A stretch of DNA of 64,000 nt from Geotalea sp. SG265. Its GTDB lineage: Bacteria > Desulfobacterota > Desulfuromonadia > Geobacterales > Geobacteraceae. Below the pieces are notes generated by a model, which worked only from the letters and a program-made list of their open reading frames with translations, was not told the origin of the DNA and did no database searches. Positions within the stretch are counted from its first letter, which is position 1; the number at the start of each line of letters is the position of its first letter. The DNA lies in the NCBI RefSeq assembly GCF_022808985.1, contig NZ_JAKZFT010000003.1, forward strand, positions 283,000-346,999. Reading direction: 5' to 3'. Positions 27,264 through 34,719 of the stretch are shown here, piece after piece. A program made the translations under genes and the position numbers.

Positions 27264-27298
27264 AAAATAAAAAGAGCCGCGACCAAAGTCACGGCTCT
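27264..27298 (-). terminator. Rho-independent terminator after OmcS-like gene A
   Basis: On the minus strand AGAGCCGTGAC pairs with GTCGCGGCTCT (one mismatch, 4-base loop) and is followed by TTTTTATTTTG. It lies about 45 nt after the cytochrome stop codon. Confidence 0.85.
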
Positions 27299-27344
27299 GG
27301 TCACGGCAGAGTCAACTTCTCCAAGACTGATCATAGCCCCAGAA

Positions 27345-28568
27345 TCAGTCCTTACCGTGGCATTTGTTGCACAGCTGGCGCTGAAAAACGGCGAATTTGG
27401 CCGCGTCCCGGTTGTACATGGCCGCCTTGTATTCGGCCATCAGCTTGCCGGTGGAATTTTCACCATCCCTTCCATTGCCGCCAGCATCGGTACCGGGGTA
27501 TTCGCCAGCAACGGTAATGAAAGTTCCCCTGGCATTCCAGCGGGTGATGCTGTCCCAACCGGAAGCGTGGGCACGGTGGCAGGTCAGGCAGGTCACCCGG
27601 TCGTTGGGATTGGGGCCGGCTGTGGAGGTAACTTCCATGGATAGCTGCTGCGGATCGGTGGCCTCGGCGGTCTGGAAAGGCACCAGCGAGGTGTAGGCAC
27701 CCGCCTGCATGCCGCTCATGTCACCTGACTTGATGTAATTGTTGTACATGCCGGCGATAGGACCAAGCTCCGCATCGGCAGGATGGAGGTGGTTGGCGCT
27801 CCCCCCCAGGAGGGCCTCATGACAGTTGGCGCACCATTTGGACATCCCTTTTCCATAGGCGACCCTGGTATCGCTGGTGGACTCGGAGCGGTTGTATTCC
27901 TTGGGAGCAACGGCAATGGGTGGATCATTGGCGAAAACATGGGTAGAACCTTTTGGCTGGTAGCCCTTGCCTGCCAACAGCCGATAGCTGCCGACGGCCG
28001 CATCGGCAGTGGGAACGGCCCCGTAGGAACCGGACTCGCCAATGGGATTGTGATCGGTGGTGATGGTGCCGTAAACATCCACCAAGCGGTAATTGCCATG
28101 GGGATCATGACAGCTGATGCAGGAGAGCTGGCCGGCCGGATAGGTGCCTCCCGGGGAGACGTTCAGGGTACTGTCGGCCACATAGCCATAACCTGCTGCG
28201 AGGATGTTGTGTCCGTGGCGCTCCCCCGGGCTTTGACCACGGCTGCCGTTGCCATTGGTCCAGGTGTAGTTCTTCTTCAGGTAGGCGAAGTCGCCCGCCG
28301 GAGTCATGGCCTTCGGTGGCAAGCCATCGGCAGGGGGGGGATCGGTGGCAATCTGGTAGTCCTGGGGATTGGCCGCAGCATGACAGCGGAGGCAGGTGGA
28401 ACTGGCATCGGCACCGAGAAGTGAAGCATAGCTGCCGTCGGCGCCACTGGAGCCGTGGCATCCTTCGCAAGCTCCAGTGTGGCCGTTATGAAAGGTCTCG
28501 GCGAAGCCAAAACCAGCGGTGATGGTGATTAAAGCTATTGAAGCCAGAATGGTCGCCGGTTTGCCCAT
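27345..28568 (-). CDS. OmcS-family six-heme cytochrome c, copy A (divergent)
   Basis: The 407-residue secreted protein has a signal peptide (MGKPATILASIALI..., cleavage near residue 23) and six CxxCH sites (CEGCH, CLRCH, CISCH, CANCH, CLTCH, CNKCH). Spacing and flanking motifs match OmcS: SCHDPHG, VAPKEYNRSES, RVAYGKGMSKWCANCH, CHRAHASGWDS and the end CNKCHGKD. OmcS forms extracellular micrometre-long heme filaments. The first heme site is CEGCHGSSGADG and lacks the second His (HTMH) that ligates a heme of the neighbouring subunit in OmcS, so filament assembly by that contact is doubtful. The start at 28568 has GGGAGGA upstream; the longer ORF lacks a signal peptide. A terminator follows. Confidence 0.92.
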   Translation of the reverse strand: MGKPATILASIALITITAGFGFAETFHNGHTGACEGCHGSSGADGSYASLLGADASSTCLRCHAAANPQDYQIATDPPPADGLPPKAMTPAGDFAYLKKNYTWTNGNGSRGQSPGERHGHNILAAGYGYVADSTLNVSPGGTYPAGQLSCISCHDPHGNYRLVDVYGTITTDHNPIGESGSYGAVPTADAAVGSYRLLAGKGYQPKGSTHVFANDPPIAVAPKEYNRSESTSDTRVAYGKGMSKWCANCHEALLGGSANHLHPADAELGPIAGMYNNYIKSGDMSGMQAGAYTSLVPFQTAEATDPQQLSMEVTSTAGPNPNDRVTCLTCHRAHASGWDSITRWNARGTFITVAGEYPGTDAGGNGRDGENSTGKLMAEYKAAMYNRDAAKFAVFQRQLCNKCHGKD

Positions 28569-28698
28569 GGTATCCTCCCTTGCCATCGGTGTTTGATACC
28601 GTATCGGTAGCAAGGGGGAATACTTTACAACTATTGATTTAATGCCGGCTCATAAACCAGGAGATGAAATCGGCCGCTACTGAAGCCTTTGGACAAGG

Positions 28699-29028
28699 TC
28701 AATCAACCCTGTTATAGATCGCCTGTTCGCCGTTTCCGCCGAGGACAAAGGTGCTTTTCTCCATTTTTCCGTACAGGATGCGGACATTGCCCATGAAGTT
28801 GATGTCCAGTTCGATTCTGCCATCGGGGAGCGCCTTCCACTTGAACTGCAGGCTTGGATTGTTCTGAACAGTGAAGGTACCGCTCTGGTCTTTTCTGAAC
28901 TCAAGGGTTTCGGGCAGGTTGACGTTTTTCCACTTCCCGGTCACCTCACTCTTCTTGTTGCAGCCCAGAAAAAACAAACAGACAGCTGCTATGGAAACCA
29001 AAACCACGACGATTTTCAATACTTTCAT
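28699..29028 (-). CDS. Small lipoprotein, function unknown
   Basis: The 109-residue protein starts with a lipoprotein signal and lipobox (LFFLGCNKK, Cys at residue 23). The rest, beginning VTGKWKNVNLPETLEF, looks like a small beta-rich domain of the lipocalin-like or META type that extracts from 'GKW' repeats in many lipoproteins. No specific family was recognised. It lies with Sel1 and FKBP genes on the minus strand between two OmcS-like genes. Confidence 0.7.
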   Translation of the reverse strand: MKVLKIVVVLVSIAAVCLFFLGCNKKSEVTGKWKNVNLPETLEFRKDQSGTFTVQNNPSLQFKWKALPDGRIELDINFMGNVRILYGKMEKSTFVLGGNGEQAIYNRVD

Positions 29029-29066
29029 TTTTTACCTCTTTTCCCCGATCGTTATGCTGGTGGCGC

Positions 29067-29588
29067 CTACTGGTTCTCGCCCATCACCTTGAGCATCTTC
29101 TTTGCATTCACATGTCCTTTGCGGGCAGCCTTCCGCAGCCACTTCACCGCTTCTTTCGGATCCTTCTCAACCCCTTCCCCGTTGGTATACATGAGGCCAA
29201 GGTTATACATGGAAGGCACATGCCCCTTCTCCGCGGCCTTTCGATACCATTTTGCAGCCTCGGCCGTATCCTGGGGGACGCCGTCCCCCTTGTCATACAT
29301 CATTCCCAGGTTGTTGGCCGCCAGCGCATGCCCCTTTTCCGCTGACTGCCGCAACCATTTCGCCGCCTCCTTCTTGTTGGCAGCGGTCCCCTCACCTTTA
29401 TAGTACATGATGGCAAGCATGTAGGCTGACTGGGAGTCACCACCAGCCTTGAATTCGCGCATGGCCGTCGGATAATCCTTGAGCCGGTAGGCATTGAAAC
29501 CGGTGTTGAAACTTGCCCAGACTGGCTGGACAAACCCGGCAGCAAGGCTGATACAGAGGATCTGAAACATTGTGTGCGCTTTTTTCAT
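29067..29588 (-). CDS. Secreted Sel1-repeat protein
   Basis: The 173-residue protein has a signal peptide (cleavage near residue 25, after VWA) and about three Sel1-type repeats with the pattern A..LG.MY..GEGV..D..EA.KW.RKAAEKGH, plus a degenerate first repeat. Sel1 arrays are alpha-solenoid protein-interaction scaffolds. Its placement among extracellular electron transfer genes hints at a periplasmic scaffold role, but that is inference. Confidence 0.85.
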   Translation of the reverse strand: MKKAHTMFQILCISLAAGFVQPVWASFNTGFNAYRLKDYPTAMREFKAGGDSQSAYMLAIMYYKGEGTAANKKEAAKWLRQSAEKGHALAANNLGMMYDKGDGVPQDTAEAAKWYRKAAEKGHVPSMYNLGLMYTNGEGVEKDPKEAVKWLRKAARKGHVNAKKMLKVMGENQ

Positions 29589-29612
29589 TACGTTCTCCTG
29601 GCGATGCTATTG

Positions 29613-30329
29613 TCAGTCCATCACGTCAAGCAGTTCCACTTCGAAGATCAGCGTGGCATTGGGGGGTACGACGCCGCCGGCCCCTTTTTTTCCATAGGCG
29701 AGTTGCGGCGGGATGATCAGCCTTCGTTTTCCTCCCACTTTCATGGATTTGACCCCTTCGTCCCATCCCTTGATGACTTCACCCTTGCCGATGACAAAGC
29801 TGTACGGTTCCCCCCGATCCAGGGAACTGTCGAACTTGGTGCCGTCCTTGAGCCATCCGGTATAGTGGACCCTCACCTTCTTACCGGTAACAGGGCTAGC
29901 TCCCTTCCCGACAACGAGATCCTGATAGATTAGGCCACTGCGGGTCTTCACCCTTTTACCCCCGGCCTTCTGTTTCTCGTCGAATGCCTTCTTCTCCTTC
30001 TCCCGCATTACTTTCGCATAGGCGTCAAGATCGATGGAAACCCTGTTGACAATGGCATAAAAGGTATCTGTCGAAACGATATCCTTCTTCAACAACTGGG
30101 TTTTCATCTGGTACGGGCGCCCCTCGATGATCTTTTTTGCCTCCGCATCCCCGATTCCGGGCAGGGTCATCAACTGTTCCTTGCTTGCCAGGTTCAGGTC
30201 CACCTGACTTTTTTCCGCAGGAGATGGTTCCTGCAGCTTATTTTGCTGCTGGGCAAAACTGGAACAGGGCAACACCGTTGCCAGCCAACATACTGTTATG
30301 GCCAATCCGACCTTGCTAATTATACTCAT
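29613..30329 (-). CDS. Secreted helix-hairpin-helix / FKBP peptidyl-prolyl isomerase fusion
   Basis: This 238-residue protein has a signal peptide (to about residue 26, CSSFA/QQQ). A ComEA-like helix-hairpin-helix follows (about 40-70; VDLNLASKEQLMTLPGIG), then a charged linker and a C-terminal FKBP domain (about 130-238; VRVHYTGWLKDGTKFDSS, GWDEGVKSMKVGGKRRL, IPPQLAYG). FKBPs speed proline isomerisation and chaperone folding. The combination of HhH and FKBP in a periplasmic protein is unusual. The start at 30329 has AAGGAG 10 bases upstream. It is divergent from an OmcS-like gene. Confidence 0.88.
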   Translation of the reverse strand: MSIISKVGLAITVCWLATVLPCSSFAQQQNKLQEPSPAEKSQVDLNLASKEQLMTLPGIGDAEAKKIIEGRPYQMKTQLLKKDIVSTDTFYAIVNRVSIDLDAYAKVMREKEKKAFDEKQKAGGKRVKTRSGLIYQDLVVGKGASPVTGKKVRVHYTGWLKDGTKFDSSLDRGEPYSFVIGKGEVIKGWDEGVKSMKVGGKRRLIIPPQLAYGKKGAGGVVPPNATLIFEVELLDVMD

Positions 30330-30493
30330 TACACATTTTCTCCTTATAACAAATGTGAATACAACAACAAAAACGGATTGTAAGGCAACAATGAGCCATA
30401 ACGCAATCATTTTTGTAACATCACATTACACAGTCGTGAGAGATTTTTACTCATTTAAACAATTTGCTTACATATGTATTATCGCTATATTAA

Positions 30494-30521
30494 TTGACTT
30501 ATCCTAAATACAAAGTATAAT
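30494..30521 (+). promoter_or_regulatory. Sigma70-type promoter of OmcS-like gene B
   Basis: TTGACT (30494-30499), a 16-bp spacer and a perfect TATAAT (30516-30521) lie 27 bases before the ATG at 30549, within an AT-rich divergent region. Confidence 0.75.
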
Positions 30522-30548
30522 TAACCAATAATCTCAGGTAAACAGACA

Positions 30549-31874
30549 ATGCAAAGAATATCTCTTACATCTTTTATTGTTGTTTCAGCCCTACTGGCCT
30601 ATCCTCTGCCTGGAAACATTGCCTTTGCCTTCCATAATGGCGGCGTTGCCGACTGTGACGGCTGTCATACCATGCACAACTCATCGGGCAATGTTCCCAT
30701 GACCACCGGCGGCAGACCGACAGGCGCCGGATATGCCTACCTGCTCAAAGGTTCCGACCAGAGCTCCACCTGCCTCATCTGTCATGCCGGCTCAAGCCCC
30801 ACCGACAGCTTTAAAGTCGCCACCAATCCCGTTCCCGCTCCCGGGAACTTCCCGCTCCAACTGCCCCCCGGGGGAGACTTCGCCTATCTGCAAAAAAACT
30901 ACAACTGGGTCACCTCCACCGGAACGGCCCAATCAAGCCCCGGCAGCAATCACGGTCACAACATCAACGCCGCCGATTTTCTCTACTTCAGTAACGGAGC
31001 CAGGTGGACGACAGCGCCAGGCGGTTTTTATCCCACTGCCAGCCTTGGCTGTACCAGCTGCCATGACCCCCACGGCAAGTATCGCATCCTTGATGCTGCA
31101 GGAACCACCATTGCCACCACCGGCAAACCCATTGGCGACTCGGGTTCCTATGGTGCGCTCCCCACATCATCCGTAGCTGTCGGTTCCTACCGCCTACTGG
31201 CCGGGCAATATTACAAACCCGCCTCGCTGCAGGGAAATTTCGGCTTTGTCGCCAATCCCCCGGTGGCCGTAGCGCCCCAATCCTACAATCGCTCCGAAGC
31301 CGCCTCCGACACCAGAGTTGCCTACGGTATGGGCATGTCCGAATGGTGCGGCAACTGCCATGCCTCGCTGCAGCACAATACCATCAATCCAGCCACCACC
31401 GTCGGCAACCATCCTGCCGGATACAATGCAAAGCTCACCAACGTCTACACCACCTACAACGCCTACATCTACACCGGCAATCTCACCAATACCAACCCCG
31501 CTCTCGGCTACAGCTCCCTCGTTCCCTTCGAGGAAAGTATCTCCAGCCTCTCAAGCCTCGCCGCCGATACCACCAGCACCGCCGGCGCTTCTGCGGTGGA
31601 TAACGTCAACTGCCTAACCTGCCACCGGGCGCACGCCTCGGCCTGGGACAGCTGCACCCGCTGGAATACCGCCCAGGGCGCCTACCTGACCGTTGCCGGC
31701 TCATATCCCGGCCTGGATGCACCCACCACTCAGGGACAGCAGGGGGAATATGCAACGGGGAAAACCATGGCTGAGTATCAGCAGGCCATGTATGACCGTC
31801 CCCCCACCGCCTTCGCTGCCAATCAGTGGTCGTTGTGCAATAAGTGCCACGAACAGGACCAGCACAAACAATAG
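30549..31874 (+). CDS. OmcS-family six-heme cytochrome c, copy B
   Basis: The 441-residue protein has a signal peptide (about 27 residues, ending IAFA) and six heme sites (CDGCH, CLICH, CTSCH, CGNCH, CLTCH, CNKCH). The mature N-terminus FHNGGVADCDGCHTMHNSS is close to OmcS and keeps the second His (position 16 of the mature chain by that alignment) that bridges to the next subunit's heme. Other OmcS hallmarks are VAPQSYNRSEA, RVAYGMGMSEWCGNCH and CHRAHASAWDS. The C-terminus is extended (CHEQDQHKQ). It is the only gene of the locus on the plus strand and has its own promoter. Confidence 0.94.
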   Translation: MQRISLTSFIVVSALLAYPLPGNIAFAFHNGGVADCDGCHTMHNSSGNVPMTTGGRPTGAGYAYLLKGSDQSSTCLICHAGSSPTDSFKVATNPVPAPGNFPLQLPPGGDFAYLQKNYNWVTSTGTAQSSPGSNHGHNINAADFLYFSNGARWTTAPGGFYPTASLGCTSCHDPHGKYRILDAAGTTIATTGKPIGDSGSYGALPTSSVAVGSYRLLAGQYYKPASLQGNFGFVANPPVAVAPQSYNRSEAASDTRVAYGMGMSEWCGNCHASLQHNTINPATTVGNHPAGYNAKLTNVYTTYNAYIYTGNLTNTNPALGYSSLVPFEESISSLSSLAADTTSTAGASAVDNVNCLTCHRAHASAWDSCTRWNTAQGAYLTVAGSYPGLDAPTTQGQQGEYATGKTMAEYQQAMYDRPPTAFAANQWSLCNKCHEQDQHKQ

Positions 31875-31940
31875 AAACACTTCTTTGTCGCCCTGACAGC
31901 GTCGCATGTGCGGCATCAGATGACAAAATCAAAGCTTTTA

Positions 31941-32060
31941 AGGCTGATCAAAAAGGTCCAGGTGCAAGGCGCCCGAAACCTGAGGAGTGAAGCGTACTCA
32001 GTGTACGCTGCAGCGACGAAGGTGAGGGCAACGCCGCAGATGGGCCTTTTTCATCAGCCT
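31941..32060. repeat. 120-bp imperfect palindromic repeat element
   Basis: The ends AGGCTGATCAAAAAGG (31941) and CCTTTTTCATCAGCCT (ending 32060) pair with one mismatch. Inside, GGTGCAAGGCGCCC faces GGGCAACGCCGCAG. The centre holds a perfect 7-bp hairpin, AGCGTAC/GTACGCT (31991-32009). This structure lies between convergent genes and could act as a bidirectional terminator. From memory, very similar elements recur in Geobacter intergenic regions; that needs a genome search. Confidence 0.8.
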
Positions 32061-32065
32061 CAGCT

Positions 32066-32497
32066 TTACTTTTTGCTGAACGTCACATCCTCGACAATGA
32101 CCGGATAGAAATAGCCGGCGCCGAAGTCCCGGTTGGTGGCCAGCCTGCCTGTCACGGTGACAACGGCACCTTTCGGGGGGAGCTCACCGGACGTGGTGCA
32201 GGTCAGGTCGTAATTGCCGTTATTTTCCGTGCCGTCCTGGATATGCACCCAGTTTTTGTCCATGATGCCGGCAGTAACCTTGACCACCTTGCCCCTGATA
32301 ACGACCACATTGCCAGCAAGCCGTGCGCTGTCCCGGTAAGCCTCACCAACGGTGACGGCATTGGGACCCTTTGCCTTCCCGATCATTCCTTTGGCAGATT
32401 TCGCCTGAGTAGTGCGACTCGTGGCCGAATCGGCGCCAAAGGCGACGGCAGACCCAAACGCCAGCAGACAGATAGAAAATAGCAGTGCTCTCTTCAT
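32066..32497 (-). CDS. Secreted OB-fold (NrfJ/YdeI-like) protein
   Basis: The 143-residue protein has a signal peptide (cleavage near AFG/AD, residue 22) and a beta-rich C-terminal domain with VVIRGKVVKVTAGIMDKNWVHIQDGT and VTVTGRLATNRDFGAGY. These segments resemble bacterial OB-fold proteins found beside periplasmic redox proteins (NrfJ-related). A ligand is not evident. It is last in a minus-strand run behind an isomerase, two multiheme cytochromes and an NHL protein. The ATG has AGAGG 8 bases upstream. Confidence 0.75.
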   Translation of the reverse strand: MKRALLFSICLLAFGSAVAFGADSATSRTTQAKSAKGMIGKAKGPNAVTVGEAYRDSARLAGNVVVIRGKVVKVTAGIMDKNWVHIQDGTENNGNYDLTCTTSGELPPKGAVVTVTGRLATNRDFGAGYFYPVIVEDVTFSKK

Positions 32498-32515
32498 TGG
32501 ATGTCCTCTCTTGTC

Positions 32516-33421
32516 CTACTTGGGCATTTCAAAAAGCTGCACCCGGTTGTTGTCCCGGTCGGCAACGAAAAGGGTGCCGCTTTCACTCAGGCAGATCTGG
32601 CCAGGGTAGAAGAGATAGCCCGGCTTGACCCCCATGGTCAGCATGCGGGTCCTGATGTTACCGTCGGGACCAAGGGCAATGATCCCGCCCCCATCCTGGT
32701 CCACCAGGTAAATGGTTCCCTTGCTGTCAATGGTCATGTATCCGGGAAAATCCATGTCCGCTTTCATGCTTTTAGTGAGCGGCGTAAAGGCGTCGGCACC
32801 CTTTGCTGACTTGAGGACCATGCAATTGGTGCTATCCACCAGATAGATATCCCCGCTCCAGGTCACCGCCAGGTCGGTGATGAAGCCGTGTGGCGAGGGG
32901 AATGCCTTGGACTTCAGGTATTTGCCGTCCGGATCGAGCATCAGCACCCGCTCGGAGAAGATGTCGAGAATGTAGATGTTGTCCTCGGGATCGATCTTGA
33001 AGCTCTTCGGGACCGGGGCAACTCCGGGGATTCCCTGGGGCTCCAGGAAAGCGACGAAATTCCCCTGGGGGTTCAGATGGGCAATTTTGTGGGATTTCCC
33101 ATCCAGGACATACATATCCCCCTTGGAGTTCAACTGGACCCTCTGGGGGTAGCTCAGTTGGGCAGGCCTGATTTCTCCCCCCCCTTTGACCACGTCCTCC
33201 TTGTAGCTGTACCTTAAAAGCCTGCCGTTGCCGCTGTCGGCAACGATGAAGGCACCCTCTTTGTTGCAGGCCACCCCCTGGGGACTCTTCATCATCCCCT
33301 CCTTGTCATCGGTAAGAACGGGCTGAATCAGCTTCGGCGCCGTAAGCTCCGCAGCGGAGGCGACAAGGGGCATCAGCAGCAGCGCCAGTACCAGAATTCC
33401 TGTATTTGCACGTGTTATCAT
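32516..33421 (-). CDS. Secreted NHL-repeat beta-propeller protein
   Basis: The 301-residue protein has a signal peptide (cleavage near VASA/AEL, residue 24) and about five to six NHL blades, each with the pattern P.GV..D..G.I.V.D..N.R. Examples are SPQGVACNKEGAFIVADSGNGRLLRY near 46 and GQICLSESGTLFVADRDNNRVQ near 275. NHL propellers are protein-binding platforms. The ATG at 33421 (AGAGG 8 bases upstream) is preferred to the one at 33427 that overlaps the cytochrome stop, and to the much longer ORF that lacks a signal peptide. Confidence 0.88.
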   Translation of the reverse strand: MITRANTGILVLALLLMPLVASAAELTAPKLIQPVLTDDKEGMMKSPQGVACNKEGAFIVADSGNGRLLRYSYKEDVVKGGGEIRPAQLSYPQRVQLNSKGDMYVLDGKSHKIAHLNPQGNFVAFLEPQGIPGVAPVPKSFKIDPEDNIYILDIFSERVLMLDPDGKYLKSKAFPSPHGFITDLAVTWSGDIYLVDSTNCMVLKSAKGADAFTPLTKSMKADMDFPGYMTIDSKGTIYLVDQDGGGIIALGPDGNIRTRMLTMGVKPGYLFYPGQICLSESGTLFVADRDNNRVQLFEMPK

Positions 33422-33426
33422 GATCA

Positions 33427-34707
33427 TCACCTCTTGAACTGCTCGTGGCACTGAGTGCAGAGATCGCTTGTGGTCGGAAACGGTATGAAATGCTTGTATT
33501 CCGTGCCGTGTGCCCGGTGGCACGAGAGGCACTGCAGATACAGGTTCTTGTTGCGTGGATCCCGTTTTTTCTCACCGATCGGGTGCGTGGAGTGTTTCTG
33601 CCAGTCATGGCAGGTCCCGCAGAGATCGATGACACTCGCCTGGTTGAAAAGAAAGAGGTTATCGGAAGCATGGGGATCATGACAGGAGATGCATTTGCCA
33701 TCCTTGATCGGCTCATGCTTGGTCAGGGATTTCTCCTGGCGCCTGATGGTATCCTGGTGGCATTTGCCGCAGGTGGTGATCAGATCAGCCTTGATCAGCC
33801 CCTTCTGTTTTGTGGCATGGGGATTGTGGCAGCTCAGGCATCCCTGCTTGTCGAGGATCGGCCAGTGGACCCGGTTCTTGGCGAACATGCCGTTGATCAG
33901 GGTGCTGTGGCAGCCGCGGCAGAGTTCATAGCCCCCCTTCTTCGTCTTGAGCGGGGTAGCGGAGTTGTTCGCTTCGTGGCACTGGGCGCACATCTTACTC
34001 ATGACCGGCTTGTGAACGTTGTTGTAAAGGATGCCGTTCCTGTCGGAGCCGTGGGGGTCGTGACAGCCGGTACAGCGGGCCCCGGTCACAGGGTAACCCA
34101 TGTGGGCTTTGGCAAAATTGGGCTTGTCCGGTTTGTGGCAGCCGAGACAGAGTGCCGGCACAGCGTCCTTCAACAGGGAGGCTGACTTGGCGGAGGCATG
34201 GGGATCGTGACAGGTCAGACAGCCCTTGGTGACCGGAAAGTGCTTGAACTTGACCTTCGTCAGGGTTTCCCCCATCCCCTTGTGGCATTCGAAGCAGAGG
34301 TCGTTACCCCCCTTGAGGAGATTGAACTTGGCCGGGGCACTGTGGGGGTCATGGCACTTGGTGCAGGTTCCCTCCCCCACCGGTTTGTGGACGCTCTTGG
34401 CATCCGCCGGGATCATCCCCTTGTGGCAGGTGGCGCAGATGTTGGTCATATCCGCCGCCAGCAATTTGCCGTGGTCCGAGGCGTGGGGATTGTGACAGCC
34501 GATGCACTCCCCTTTTTTAAGGGGGGTATGTATGGAGGGCTTGGCCAGCTTGTCCTTGAATGTATCATGGCATTGCAGGCAAAGCTTTCCGGCAGCCCCC
34601 GGCTTCAGTTTGTACTTCAGTTCCGTATCCTGGGCATGGCTAAAGAGGCAGGTCCCCAGGACCAGATTCGCAACGACAACAGCTATACGCGCATGGGAAA
34701 AATTCAT
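33427..34707 (-). CDS. 16-heme c-type cytochrome
   Basis: The 426-residue secreted protein has a signal peptide (cleavage near residue 25, FSHA/QDT) and sixteen CxxCH sites by direct count. It is built from about 27-residue units reading C.GCHDPH...LL......LC..CHK. The dense His pairs suggest bis-His ligation throughout. The protein shares its repeat style with the neighbouring 26-heme protein. It likely serves as an extended periplasmic or surface electron wire, but its place cannot be read from sequence. The start has AGAGGAG 6 bases upstream. Confidence 0.93.
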   Translation of the reverse strand: MNFSHARIAVVVANLVLGTCLFSHAQDTELKYKLKPGAAGKLCLQCHDTFKDKLAKPSIHTPLKKGECIGCHNPHASDHGKLLAADMTNICATCHKGMIPADAKSVHKPVGEGTCTKCHDPHSAPAKFNLLKGGNDLCFECHKGMGETLTKVKFKHFPVTKGCLTCHDPHASAKSASLLKDAVPALCLGCHKPDKPNFAKAHMGYPVTGARCTGCHDPHGSDRNGILYNNVHKPVMSKMCAQCHEANNSATPLKTKKGGYELCRGCHSTLINGMFAKNRVHWPILDKQGCLSCHNPHATKQKGLIKADLITTCGKCHQDTIRRQEKSLTKHEPIKDGKCISCHDPHASDNLFLFNQASVIDLCGTCHDWQKHSTHPIGEKKRDPRNKNLYLQCLSCHRAHGTEYKHFIPFPTTSDLCTQCHEQFKR

Positions 34708-34719
34708 GACAAGCTCCTC

